Of a DNA stretch of 64,000 nt, positions 42,197 to 51,236 are shown piece after piece. How positions within the stretch are numbered: position 1 is the first letter of the stretch; the number at the start of each line of letters is the position of its first letter. The stretch is taken from positions 434,001-498,000 of the forward strand of contig NZ_JABAHI010000008.1 of assembly GCF_012584445.1 (NCBI RefSeq). The letters run 5' to 3'. The translations under genes were made by a program, and so were the position numbers. Origin of the DNA: Olsenella sp. KGMB02461. GTDB taxonomy: Bacteria > Actinomycetota > Coriobacteriia > Coriobacteriales > Atopobiaceae. The notes under the pieces were generated by a model. The model searched no databases. It was not told the origin of the DNA and saw only the letters and a program-made list of their open reading frames with translations.

Positions 42197-43546
42197 CTAT
42201 AAGAAGAGGTCCGGCCGTGACTGGATATAGCTTTTCATATCTTTAAGGGCTCTCGCCGAGTAGGCTTGATAGCGCTCCTTCTTCTTGAGGCGGGAACCTT
42301 CCAGCGGGGGCACCAGACCAAAATTCACATGCATAGGCTGGTAATCCACGGTATTTGGGTTGGTGGCATAGGCTACCAAAGAGCCCAGCGCGCCCGTAGC
42401 GGGAAGCTCTACTTTTGGTGCTCCGGTCAAGGCGGCATAGGTGTTGAGCGCCGCCAAAAGGCCCGAAGCAATGGCCTCTGTATAGCCTTCTGTGCCACAG
42501 ATCTGACCTGCAAAACGCACCCGTGGATGAGCTGGCACTGCAAAGGTGCTATCCAGGGCTTTTGGTGAGTCAATAAAGGTATTCCTATGCATCACCCCAT
42601 AACGGTAGAACTCCGCCCGATTGAGTCCGGGGATCATCGAAAAAACCCGGCGCTGTTCAGGCCAGGTGAGGTTGGTTTGAAAGCCCACAAGATTGTAGGC
42701 AGTGCCTTCATCATTCTCTGCCCGAAGCTGGACGGCGGCCCAAGGGCGTCTTCCGGTACGTGGGTCGGTAAGCCCCACTGGCTTCAGGGCGCCAAAGCGA
42801 AGGGAATCTTGACCCGTTCGAGCCACCTCTTCTACAGGCTGGCAAGCCCTAAAGAGATCTTTTTGTTCAAAGTCTTTTTGCACTACACGTTTGGCATTCA
42901 CCAGCTCATGGATAAAGGCTTCGTATTCCTCCTGATTCATGGGGCAATTGAGATAGTCGCCTGCATCGGCTTCTCCATAGCGCGACTGGGTGAACACCAC
43001 TTCACGATCTATTGTGGATGCATCCACAATGGGAGCTGCCGCATCAAAAAACGAGAGAGCCTCGGCGGCACCAGACTCTGCCAACAGCGCTTGCACCGAA
43101 GCAAACAGGTCGTCAGAGCAGAGTGGGCCAGCTGCGATTACCACCGGGCCTTGGGGGATTTCTACAACCTCTTGGCGCACGAGCTCTATCAAGGGGTTTT
43201 CTTCCACAGCTTGGGTCGCTGCCTGGGCAAAAGCCTCGCGATCTACCGCCAATGCACCGCCAGCAGGCACTGCTGTGGCCTTTGCCAGAGGCAAGAGCTT
43301 TGAGCCCATAAGATCGAGCTCCGCCTTGAGAAGCCCTGCCGCCGAATCAACCCGGGTGGATTTAAGCGAGTTGGAGCATACAAGCTCAGCCAAATCGCCT
43401 GTGTTATGAGCAGGAGAAGTGCGCACAGGCCGCATCTCTATGAGTTTTACAGGGACCCCTCTAGCCGCCAGCGACAATGCGCATTCGCTTCCTGCAAGAC
43501 CACCGCCAACTACTGTGACTTGCTCAAATGTCTGCTGTTGATCCAT
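42197..43546 (-). CDS. trmFO: tRNA (uracil-54) methyltransferase, folate/FAD-dependent (TrmFO)
   Basis: The FAD motif VVGGGLAGSECAL opens the protein, followed by LIEMRPVRTSPAHNTGD and a C-terminal GLVPPLEGSR. It makes ribothymidine 54 using methylenetetrahydrofolate. 449 residues is usual. ATG 43546 follows a GGGGG. It lies next to xerC as in many bacteria. Confidence 0.96.
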   Translation of the reverse strand: MDQQQTFEQVTVVGGGLAGSECALSLAARGVPVKLIEMRPVRTSPAHNTGDLAELVCSNSLKSTRVDSAAGLLKAELDLMGSKLLPLAKATAVPAGGALAVDREAFAQAATQAVEENPLIELVRQEVVEIPQGPVVIAAGPLCSDDLFASVQALLAESGAAEALSFFDAAAPIVDASTIDREVVFTQSRYGEADAGDYLNCPMNQEEYEAFIHELVNAKRVVQKDFEQKDLFRACQPVEEVARTGQDSLRFGALKPVGLTDPRTGRRPWAAVQLRAENDEGTAYNLVGFQTNLTWPEQRRVFSMIPGLNRAEFYRYGVMHRNTFIDSPKALDSTFAVPAHPRVRFAGQICGTEGYTEAIASGLLAALNTYAALTGAPKVELPATGALGSLVAYATNPNTVDYQPMHVNFGLVPPLEGSRLKKKERYQAYSARALKDMKSYIQSRPDLFL

Positions 43547-43637
43547 GGAACCCCCAGTCCAAACTGCCTCTCGAAGTCATCCCATTGTAGACCGGGGCCA
43601 AGAAAGGCCAAAGATTCCTGCGATCAAGCCATAATCC

Positions 43638-44525
43638 CTAGGCGATCTTGGCAGTCTTCAACGTTTTCTCTGTAGGGGCATAGCAACCGTCAGGCAATCG
43701 AGTCACATAACCCGCCAGCTCGTAATCTCCCAGAGAAGACATGATGGCAAGCACGCGCTCGCCAAGAGAAGCCGCCAAGTCGTCGGGGCGCATGGGCTGT
43801 GCCACCAATGCCGATAAAATCCTTCCCCTATCAGGCATTTCTTGAAATATTGGATGCCTTAACTTGCCATAGCAGGTGGAGAAGAGTTGCTCTAAATCCT
43901 CTTCGTCTTGGATGATCTGAGCACCGTTTGCAATCAAGTAATTCGTACCTTTGGAATAGGGCGAGAAGATCGATCCTGGAGCGGCGCAGATGGTCTTATC
44001 AAAAGCAGCGGCTGCATCTGCAGTGGAAAAAGTCCCCGAAGGTTTGCCGGCTTCTGTCACCACCAAAAGAGGAGAAAGCGCCGCAATGAGGCGATTTCTC
44101 CTGGGAAACGCCCACTTAGTAGGGCCAGAGCCCCAAGGAGACAAAGATATCACGGCTCCTCCGCCCTCCATGGCCCTCTCGAAGACATCTTTGCTCGTTG
44201 CGGGATAGGTGCGATCGGCTCCAGTGCCGGCACAGACAATGGTTTTTCCTTTGGCATCCAAGCAAGCCCGTGCTGCTGCCACGTCAGCGCCCATGGCTCC
44301 GCCAGATACCACAGTGATGCCGCTCTCTGCAGCCAAACGCCCGGCCATAGAGGCTACGGCTATGCCATAAGGAGTGCCTCTGCGGGCGCCAATGATAGAG
44401 ACGCAGGGGCTATTGAGGATCGCGGGGTCTCCCAACCCATAGATCTTGGTTATCTCGCTGCCCTCGACCACCGTCTCCGGCCAGCGAGGATCATCTGGAG
44501 TCAGCTCAAATCTTTGAACAGCCAT
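43638..44525 (-). CDS. dprA: DNA-processing protein DprA
   Basis: A Rossmann fold with SIIGARRGTPYG, VVSGGAMGADVAAARACLD and the C-terminal winged-helix-like part. DprA loads RecA on incoming single strands during transformation. ATG 44525 lies one base after the comM stop; the longer reading to 44567 runs through comM. The N-terminal SAM domain of longer DprA proteins is missing. Its partner comM is adjacent. Confidence 0.92.
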   Translation of the reverse strand: MAVQRFELTPDDPRWPETVVEGSEITKIYGLGDPAILNSPCVSIIGARRGTPYGIAVASMAGRLAAESGITVVSGGAMGADVAAARACLDAKGKTIVCAGTGADRTYPATSKDVFERAMEGGGAVISLSPWGSGPTKWAFPRRNRLIAALSPLLVVTEAGKPSGTFSTADAAAAFDKTICAAPGSIFSPYSKGTNYLIANGAQIIQDEEDLEQLFSTCYGKLRHPIFQEMPDRGRILSALVAQPMRPDDLAASLGERVLAIMSSLGDYELAGYVTRLPDGCYAPTEKTLKTAKIA

Positions 44526-44526
44526 T

Positions 44527-46029
44527 TCACACCTCCCGAGGACGATAGAGCGCAGCCTCGGCCACATCGCCTGCCTCTACCTGTTCGCGCTCTTCGAGAT
44601 CTGCAAGCGTGCGTGCGACACGAGCGATGCGCACCACCGCACGACCGCCTAACGCAAAGGCATGAGAGATGTGCTCCAGCTGATTTTGCGCCTCTTCATC
44701 AAAGTTCAGGCCAGCTACCGCCCCCTTGGATACAGCAGCGACAAGCGCTCGCTCATCGGTGGCTTGCGCCTGGCGCCAACTGGCAAAGCTACGCGCCCTA
44801 TTCACAAGCTGGCGCATCTCGCGAGAGCTCATGCCTTCTTGACCTCGCACCATGGAAGTGGCGCTTGGCCGTGCCACATCTACCACCAAGTCAATGCGGT
44901 CCAAAAGAGGGCCGCCTATTTTGCTCTGGTATTTGCGAACCCTATCCGGCAAACAGGTACATTCATGGCCAGGATCGCCCAAGTGGCCACAAGGGCAGGG
45001 ATTTGCGGCAGCAACCAGCTGGAAGTGAGCAGGAAACCGGTAGGATCCATCGGCACGCACCAAATTGACTTCGCCATCTTCTATAGGCTGGCGAAGGGCT
45101 TGGAGTACAGGGTTTTGAAACTCAGGAAGCTCATCTAAGAACAGCACGCCGTTATGTGCCAGAGAGACCTCGCCAGGAGTGACGGGCCTGCCTCCACCAA
45201 TAAGGCCTGCCATGGAGACAGAATGATGGGGTGCCCTAAAAGGCCTTTGGCCCGCGAGGATGCGGGAAGGATCTAAACCTGCCACAGAATGCAGCACTGC
45301 AGATTCCACTCGTTCCTTCAAACTCAACTCTGGCAAGATTCCTGCAAGTCTTCGGCTAAGCATGGTTTTGCCAGCTCCCGGAGGACCAATCATCAACAAC
45401 CCATGACCTCCGGCTGCCGCGATCACACAGGCGCGCTTGGGCATTTCCTGATCAACCACATCGCTAAAGTCCTCACTATCCCCTACGCCCGCTGGAGATT
45501 TCTCTAAAATTGGCTGTCTTTGCGCGCCCGTGCCAAGGCCAGCTTTGAGCTGCGTCAACGAAGTGAGGCGTAGAGGCGGTTTTCCTAAGAAGAACTGATT
45601 GTGCGCTCCACAACAACCCACCAAGGTAAGACCTTGCTTTTTAGCTAAAGCCTCATAGGCCAACAGGCCTCGCACGGGGTTAATCTCGCCAGAGAGGCCC
45701 AACTCTCCTACAAAAAGATGCTTATCCAGCTCCCTCACAGAGATTTGGCCACTTGCTGCCAAAAGGCCCACCGCAATAGGCAAGTCTAGACCGGTCCCAG
45801 TCTTTCTAAGATCTGCAGGCGCCAGATTCACGGTGGCCAGAAGCCTAGGAATCGTAAATCCTGCAGCTCGAAATGCGCACCTTACACGAGCCCTCGCTTC
45901 AAGTACCGCCACATCAGGCATGCCTATGATATTGATACCGGGTATTCCACCAGAAAGCTCCACTTCCACCGATACCGGCAACGCCTCACAGCCATGGATC
46001 ACCCCGGCTTGCACACGTACGGCTGTCAT
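44527..46029 (-). CDS. comM: YifB/ComM-family Mg-chelatase-like AAA+ helicase
   Basis: The N-terminal Lon-protease-like domain (VEVELSGGIPGINIIGMPD) is followed by the AAA+ core with Walker A GPPGAGKTML and a GVLFLDELPEF Walker B. ComM drives branch migration in transformation. It overlaps yraN by one base and dprA is immediately downstream, forming a small DNA-uptake set. Confidence 0.94.
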   Translation of the reverse strand: MTAVRVQAGVIHGCEALPVSVEVELSGGIPGINIIGMPDVAVLEARARVRCAFRAAGFTIPRLLATVNLAPADLRKTGTGLDLPIAVGLLAASGQISVRELDKHLFVGELGLSGEINPVRGLLAYEALAKKQGLTLVGCCGAHNQFFLGKPPLRLTSLTQLKAGLGTGAQRQPILEKSPAGVGDSEDFSDVVDQEMPKRACVIAAAGGHGLLMIGPPGAGKTMLSRRLAGILPELSLKERVESAVLHSVAGLDPSRILAGQRPFRAPHHSVSMAGLIGGGRPVTPGEVSLAHNGVLFLDELPEFQNPVLQALRQPIEDGEVNLVRADGSYRFPAHFQLVAAANPCPCGHLGDPGHECTCLPDRVRKYQSKIGGPLLDRIDLVVDVARPSATSMVRGQEGMSSREMRQLVNRARSFASWRQAQATDERALVAAVSKGAVAGLNFDEEAQNQLEHISHAFALGGRAVVRIARVARTLADLEEREQVEAGDVAEAALYRPREV

Positions 46030-46523
46030 TAGCCCTCATCCCAGCTAAAGGCGCCTACCAGATGTCGCAAACGCGCCATGCGCTCCTGAATGATCACGAT
46101 GGCAATCACATCGAATCGCACCGAGCTAAACTCTGGATGCTGCCCCAAGTAAGCCAGAGCGAGCTTGTGGTAACGGGCGCGTTTATCGGCATCTACTGCC
46201 AGCTCGGGCATCACGGGATCTTTTTCCCCTAGCGCCAATCGAGTCTTTACCTCGACCAGTACGGCTTCTTGGCCATCCTCGGTGGCAACGATGTCCACCT
46301 CGCCAGACTTGATGCGCCAATTGGTTTCACAAATATCGTAGCCGCGCCTCATGAGATAGACCTGTGCCAGATGCTCACCTTCTTGACCCACTTCTTGGGC
46401 GCTGTACTGAGCCACTGGCTTTTGAGGGCGAGGGAATGTGTCCCAGGGAGGCACTGTGGCATCCTGAGCATTTGCCTTTTGACCGTCCTCTAAGAGAGCG
46501 GTCCCTTTCTGAGCTGGATTCAT
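46029..46523 (-). CDS. YraN-family (UPF0102) endonuclease-like protein
   Basis: The 164-residue protein carries the UPF0102 nuclease-like core: GEHLAQVYLMRRGYDI, WRIKSGEVDIVATE and VLVEVKTR (Asp and Glu-x-Lys of a PD-(D/E)XK fold). The first ~45 residues are a variable Gln/Pro-rich tail. Its molecular role is unsettled in general. It sits between rnhB and comM as in many genomes. Confidence 0.9.
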   Translation of the reverse strand: MNPAQKGTALLEDGQKANAQDATVPPWDTFPRPQKPVAQYSAQEVGQEGEHLAQVYLMRRGYDICETNWRIKSGEVDIVATEDGQEAVLVEVKTRLALGEKDPVMPELAVDADKRARYHKLALAYLGQHPEFSSVRFDVIAIVIIQERMARLRHLVGAFSWDEG

Positions 46524-46587
46524 AGCGTCTCCCCTAGTCGTGACCGCGGCGCCTCTTTGGCGCCGGGTTCTTAAGAGGGAGCATCTA

Positions 46588-46646
46588 TGAGACCTCTGTC
46601 AAAAATCTGTCCCGGTTCTAGCAGATTTCTGACCAAGAGGCCTCTG
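46588..46646 (-). repeat. long imperfect palindrome between rnhB and yraN
   Basis: GTCAAAAATCTG (46598-46609) pairs with CAGATTTCTGAC (46622-46633) with one mismatch, and the outer GAGACCTCT and AGAGGCCTC extend the stem. A second hairpin, CGGCGCC and GGCGCCG, follows at 46547-46565. Together they may form a terminator or antiterminator pair in the rnhB-yraN gap. Confidence 0.5.
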
Positions 46647-46764
46647 CTTGCCACTATCGAAGATATAACTATCCCCAAAGCCTTGGTCCTGCTGGTAATT
46701 CCTATCAACGACCGTATGAATACGGGATGGAGCCAAACCGGGCGCTAATATACCCCACCAGATC

Positions 46765-47523
46765 TCACAGAAAATGGCCACAAAAGGAGCGGCGGTGAAG
46801 AGGTGTGAGGCCCATCTGCTTAATGGCTTCAATGTGGTCTGCTGACCCATACCCTTTGTTATGGGCAAACCCATAACCGGGATATTGCTGGTCGTAGACC
46901 GCCATAAGAGCGTCGCGCTCAACCTTTGCCACAATGGAGGCCGCAGCAATGGCTGCCACGCGCCCGTCACCCTTTACGATGGAGGTCTCTAGGGGGTGCA
47001 CATGAACCGGATTGCCGTCGACAAGCACCGCAGCAGCCCGATCTCCATAGCCGGTAGCAGCAATTGCCCCTGCCATGGCGTCCTTGAGCGCACGGCCGAT
47101 ACCCACCTCGTCGATCACTTGAGGCTCCTTATAGACCACCGTCCAACTCAGGGCTATCTCTTTGATTTGGGAGGCAAGTTCTTCTCGGCGAGAAGAGGAG
47201 AGCTTTTTTGAGTCGTTGAGTCCTAAGAGCTGCGGCTCTGGCGGAAGCACCACTGCGCCCACGGCCAAAGGTCCTGCAAGGGGACCTCGGCCTACCTCAT
47301 CTACGCCAATAGCAGGCTCTCCAAAAGATGCTTGATACCGATAAAGGCCTGCCACCCGCTCCCGCTCTTTTATATAAGCCTCGTAGCGTTTGACGGCCCG
47401 AGTCACGGTAGCTTGCACTGATTTTCGAGGGTCGGCAATGTGGGTCTCGATAAGCTCTGGAAGTTGTTCGAGCGGCGCTGCCGCGAATACCTTTGCGATG
47501 GACGCAGCCGTCGTTTGAGCCAT
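46765..47523 (-). CDS. rnhB: ribonuclease HII
   Basis: The catalytic GVDEVGRGPLAGP motif and the second acidic segment VDGNPVHVHPLET are present in the usual order, ending with KGYGSADHIEAI. It removes ribonucleotides from DNA. ATG 47523 is chosen, preceded by GGGGGG. A 70-residue N-terminal extension with helices precedes the domain. Confidence 0.94.
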   Translation of the reverse strand: MAQTTAASIAKVFAAAPLEQLPELIETHIADPRKSVQATVTRAVKRYEAYIKERERVAGLYRYQASFGEPAIGVDEVGRGPLAGPLAVGAVVLPPEPQLLGLNDSKKLSSSRREELASQIKEIALSWTVVYKEPQVIDEVGIGRALKDAMAGAIAATGYGDRAAAVLVDGNPVHVHPLETSIVKGDGRVAAIAAASIVAKVERDALMAVYDQQYPGYGFAHNKGYGSADHIEAIKQMGLTPLHRRSFCGHFL

Positions 47524-47546
47524 CAAACCCCCCGTGAGTCTAAAAG

Positions 47547-47580
47547 AAAACGGCACCCACCTTCTGGCAGGCGCCGTTTT
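47547..47580 (-). terminator. rplS terminator
   Basis: AAAACGGC (47547-47554) and GCCGTTTT (47573-47580) with a long loop; on the minus strand TCTTTTAG follows. Confidence 0.75.
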
Positions 47581-47599
47581 GGCTTCGTAGGATAAAAGC

Positions 47600-47941
47600 T
47601 TAGCGCTTCTCGCGGATGCGAGCGGCCTTGCCCACGCGATCGCGCAGGTAGTAAAGCTTGGCGCGATGCACGTCACCGTGACGCACGACCTCGAGCTTGG
47701 CGATCTTGGGGCTGTAGAGCGGGAAAGTGCGCTCAACGCCTACGCCAAAGGAGATCTTACGAACGGTGAAGGTCTCGCGAGCGCCCTCGCCGGACATGCG
47801 GATGACATCGCCCTGGAAGACCTGAATACGCTCACGGTCGCCTTCCTTGATGCGATAGTGCACCTTGACGTTGTCGCCAGGGATGACCGTGGGGATATCC
47901 TCACGGAGCTGCTGGCGCTCGATGGCACGAATGTAGTCCAT
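47600..47941 (-). CDS. rplS: 50S ribosomal protein L19
   Basis: 113 residues starting [17 protein letters not shown] and including [20 protein letters not shown] and [17 protein letters not shown] 47941 follows AAGAGGAACC. It lies upstream of rnhB, the common order. Confidence 0.96.
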   Translation of the reverse strand: MDYIRAIERQQLREDIPTVIPGDNVKVHYRIKEGDRERIQVFQGDVIRMSGEGARETFTVRKISFGVGVERTFPLYSPKIAKLEVVRHGDVHRAKLYYLRDRVGKAARIREKR

Positions 47942-48060
47942 GGTTCCTCTTCCTAGAGGTGCCGCCGCACCTGCGAACGACACATAGCTTTGCACACGAT
48001 GGAATATAGTAGCTCTGCTTTGCATATCCTACAAGCACAAGCTTGCAATTCACGGGAGAT

Positions 48061-48100
48061 GCAAAGAAGCGGCCATTCCACTTTGGCAGAATGGCCGCTT
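48061..48100 (-). terminator. ppdK terminator
   Basis: AAGCGGCCATTC (48067-48078) and GAATGGCCGCTT (48089-48100) form a perfect 12-bp stem; on the minus strand TTCTTTGC follows. Confidence 0.88.
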
Positions 48101-48134
48101 GAAGTGCAAGAGCTCAGAGAATGCTCACTTAAGG

Positions 48135-50897
48135 CTACTTGTCCTGGTGACCCATGTTGCCTGCAGCCTTGATCTTGGCCTGGGCAGCGGTGAGGCGTGC
48201 GATGGGCACACGGTAAGGCGAGCAGGAGACGTAGTCAAGACCCAGGTCATAGTAGGTCATGATGGAGTCGGGATCGCCACCGGTCTCGCCGCAGACACCG
48301 CAGGTGATGTCGGCGTGAGCAGCGTGGCCACCGGCGACGCCCATGCCCACGAGTTTGGCCACAGCTGGATCCAAGGTCTCGAAGGGGTTGGTAGGCAGCA
48401 GCTTCTTGCGCAGGTAAGTGGGGATGAAGGCGCTCTCCACGTCGTCGCGCGAGAAACCAAAGGTGGTCTGAGTGAGGTCGTTGGTGCCAAAGGAGAAGAA
48501 GTCGGCGAACTTGCCAATCTCCTCGGCCTCAACGGCGGCACGAGGCAGCTCGATCATGGTGCCGATGGGGATCTCCAGAGACACGCCGGTCTCCTTCTCC
48601 ACCTGGGCGATGGTGTTCTCCACCTGGTGGCGCACCACGGCCAGCTCGGCAGCAGTGGAAACCAGAGGGATCATGATCTCGGGCTGAGGATCGAGGCCCT
48701 TCTGCTTGAGCTCGGCGGTGGCAGTGGCGATGGCGTGCACCTGAAGCTCGTTGAGCTCGGGATACATGATGCCCAGACGGCAGCCGCGCAGGCCCAGCAT
48801 GGGGTTGGCCTCAGCCATGGCGTCGATGCGGGCGAGGAGGGCGGTCTTCTCGGCAATGAGGGCCGGGTCGGCCTGAGCAGCCTCGAGCTTGGCGATCTCG
48901 ACGGCCAGCTCGCGAGGGCTGTCCAAGAACTCGTGCAGAGGGGGATCCAAAAGACGGATGATCATGGGGTGGCCGCTCATGGTCTCGAGCATCTGGAGGA
49001 AGTCGCCCTCCTGAGCCTCGGTCAGAGCCTTGACGGCGCGATCCTTGACATCCTTGTCCTCAGAGAGGATGTAGTCCTGGATGATCTGCTTGCGGTCGCC
49101 CAGGAACATGTGCTCGGTGCGGCAAAGGCCGATGCCCTCAGCGCCAAAGTCAAGGGACAGCTTGGCGTCGTCGGGGTTGTCGGCGTTGGCGCGCACGCCC
49201 ATGACGCGACCGGTGGTGCCGTCGAGACGGATCTCGTCGGCCCACTCCAGGATGGTTTCCAGGTCGCCGGCGAGCTCAGGCTTGACCAGCTCCACAGCGC
49301 CCAGCACTACGCGACCGGTGGTGCCGTCGATGGTGATGACATCGCCCTCGTGGAGCACCACGTTAGTACCGGAGATCTTGACCTCCTTGTTGGCGGCGTC
49401 GATCTTCAGGGCCTCAGCGCCGCAGACGCAGGGGGCGCCCATGCCACGGGCGATAACGGCGGCGTGAGAGGTCTTGCCGCCGTGAGAGGTGAGGATGCCC
49501 TCCGCGGCAACCATGCCCTTGAGGTCGTCTGGGTTGGTCTCCCAACGCACCAGAATGCAGGGGCGGCCCTGCTCGGCGAAGTCCACAGCGTCAGCGCTGG
49601 AGAAGACGACCTCGCCCACCGCGGCGCCGGGACTGGCGTTGAGGCCGGTGGCCAGCACGTCCAGCTGGGCGCTGGGGTCGATCTGCGGGTGCAGGAGCTG
49701 ATCGAGCTGCTGGGGATTCACGCGAGTGACAGCCTGCTCCTTGGTGATGTGGCCTTCCTTCTCCATCTCGATGGCGATGTGGAGGGCGGCCAGCGCGGTA
49801 CGCTTGCCCACGCGGGTCTGGAGCATCCAGAGCTTGCCGTTCTCGATGGTGAACTCGATGTCCATCATGTCGTGGTAGTGGTTCTCCAGAAGCTCAAAGA
49901 TGTCGTCCAGCTGCTTGCCGGCCTCCTCGAGACCCTCCATCTCCTTGAGCTCGGCGATGGGCTGGGTGTTGCGGATGCCCGCCACGACATCCTCGCCCTG
50001 GGCGTTTACCAAGAAGTCGCCGTAGTACTCGCGGGTGCCATCGGCAGGGTTGCGGGTGAAGGCGACGCCGGTGGCGGAGTCGTTGCCCTTGTTGCCGTAG
50101 GCCATGATCTGCACGTTGACGGCGGTGCCCAGGTCGTCGGGGATCTTGTTTTGCTGGCGATAGAGGATGGCGCGCTCGTTCATCCAAGAGCCAAAGACGG
50201 CCTCGATGGCAAGCTTGAGCTGCAGGTAGGGATCCTGGGGGAAGGTGGCGACTCCGTCTACCACGATCTCGGGGTGAGCGGCGGTATCCACGTTCTCGGA
50301 GAAGATCTTCTTGAACTGGGCCACCAGCTCCTGGAGGTCCTCAGCAGTGAGGTCGGTGTCGCTCTTGACGCCCTTGGCCAGCTTGCGCTGGGTGATGGCA
50401 TTCTCGAAGAGATCGGCGTCGACGCCCATAACCACGTTGGAGAACATCTGGATGAAGCGGCGGTAGGAGTCCCAGCCAAAGCGGGGGTTGTCGGTCTGCT
50501 CGATGATGCCCTGGACAGACTCGTCGTTGAGGCCCAGGTTGAGCACGGTGTCCATCATGCCAGGCATGGAGAAGGGAGCGCCGGAGCGCACGGATACCAA
50601 CAGGGGATCCTTGGGATCGCCCAGCTTCTTGCCCATGCGATTCTCGAGGTCCTCGCGAGCCTCGTCGATCTCTGCATAGACGCCCTCGGGCCAGGTGTTC
50701 TCATTGCCGGAATAGGCAACGCAGGTCTGGCAGGTGATGGAGAATCCTGGAGGCACAGGCAGGCCAATCTTTGCCATCTCGGCCAAGTTGGCGCCCTTGC
50801 CGCCGACCACGTAATTCATCGAGGCGTCTGCCTCAGTGATGTCGTTGCCGTTGGCATCGATGCCCCAGCGGTAGACGTGCTTATTTGGATCAGCCAT
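48135..50897 (-). CDS. ppdK: pyruvate, phosphate dikinase
   Basis: A 920-residue enzyme with the nucleotide-binding domain (GGKGANLAEM, VRSGAPFSMPGMMDTVLNLG), the central phosphohistidine segment LTSHGGKTSHAAVIARG and the C-terminal barrel ending CGVCGETGGDP. It interconverts pyruvate, ATP and phosphate with PEP, AMP and diphosphate, typical of anaerobes lacking pyruvate kinase regulation. GAAGGAGACTT precedes ATG 50897. Its regulator gene lies immediately upstream on the same strand. Confidence 0.98.
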   Translation of the reverse strand: MADPNKHVYRWGIDANGNDITEADASMNYVVGGKGANLAEMAKIGLPVPPGFSITCQTCVAYSGNENTWPEGVYAEIDEAREDLENRMGKKLGDPKDPLLVSVRSGAPFSMPGMMDTVLNLGLNDESVQGIIEQTDNPRFGWDSYRRFIQMFSNVVMGVDADLFENAITQRKLAKGVKSDTDLTAEDLQELVAQFKKIFSENVDTAAHPEIVVDGVATFPQDPYLQLKLAIEAVFGSWMNERAILYRQQNKIPDDLGTAVNVQIMAYGNKGNDSATGVAFTRNPADGTREYYGDFLVNAQGEDVVAGIRNTQPIAELKEMEGLEEAGKQLDDIFELLENHYHDMMDIEFTIENGKLWMLQTRVGKRTALAALHIAIEMEKEGHITKEQAVTRVNPQQLDQLLHPQIDPSAQLDVLATGLNASPGAAVGEVVFSSADAVDFAEQGRPCILVRWETNPDDLKGMVAAEGILTSHGGKTSHAAVIARGMGAPCVCGAEALKIDAANKEVKISGTNVVLHEGDVITIDGTTGRVVLGAVELVKPELAGDLETILEWADEIRLDGTTGRVMGVRANADNPDDAKLSLDFGAEGIGLCRTEHMFLGDRKQIIQDYILSEDKDVKDRAVKALTEAQEGDFLQMLETMSGHPMIIRLLDPPLHEFLDSPRELAVEIAKLEAAQADPALIAEKTALLARIDAMAEANPMLGLRGCRLGIMYPELNELQVHAIATATAELKQKGLDPQPEIMIPLVSTAAELAVVRHQVENTIAQVEKETGVSLEIPIGTMIELPRAAVEAEEIGKFADFFSFGTNDLTQTTFGFSRDDVESAFIPTYLRKKLLPTNPFETLDPAVAKLVGMGVAGGHAAHADITCGVCGETGGDPDSIMTYYDLGLDYVSCSPYRVPIARLTAAQAKIKAAGNMGHQDK

Positions 50898-51069
50898 AAG
50901 TCTCCTTCGATTCTTACGGACGCTTATAGCGCCCCACGGCGGCCTTCAGATTGAAGGCAGTCAACTGAACACGTTCAATAAGGTAACACTGAAATGACAG
51001 TAATCACAGAGGGAAATTCAACCCAGAATACATAATATTTTAACGGACAGCCATCCACCTGCGGCGATA

Positions 51070-51098
51070 TTGTTCGAGGTGGTCGATACTTTTAGTAT
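51070..51098 (+). promoter_or_regulatory. promoter candidate on the plus strand
   Basis: TTGTTC (51070-51075) and TAGTAT (51093-51098) with 17 bases between. It points to a structured, terminated transcript on the plus strand. Confidence 0.45.
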
Positions 51099-51104
51099 TC
51101 AGAG

Positions 51105-51217
51105 GGCTTAAATGACTGTGAAGCGGTCTAGAAACAAGATTATCAGCCGTTTTCATGAGGAATCTACGGCTGGCCTTGTGGAGGGGACACAAAAGCGCCT
51201 CAGTCCCCTCCTTTTTC
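51105..51217 (+). ncRNA. candidate small RNA between ppdK and its regulator
   Basis: Downstream of the candidate promoter lie a hairpin (CAGCCG 51144-51149 with CGGCTG 51167-51172) and a canonical terminator (GGAGGGGAC 51180-51188 with GTCCCCTCC 51203-51211, followed by TTTTT). The T-run is on the plus strand, opposite to both flanking genes, so it is not the terminator of either. A short open frame from ATG 51112 (MTVKRSRNKIISRF...) runs through the terminator and is not convincing. Confidence 0.45.
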
Positions 51218-51236
51218 AACGTATTGATTTCTCTAG

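Noticed and set aside
48099-50954. A 951-codon open frame on the plus strand
   Set aside because: It lies exactly opposite ppdK, is rich in His/Gly/Leu/Val typical of antisense reading of a GC-rich gene, has no motif and no ribosome-binding site.
51180-51217. Terminator of the PPDK regulator gene
   Set aside because: The T-run is on the plus strand; on the minus strand no T-run follows the stem.
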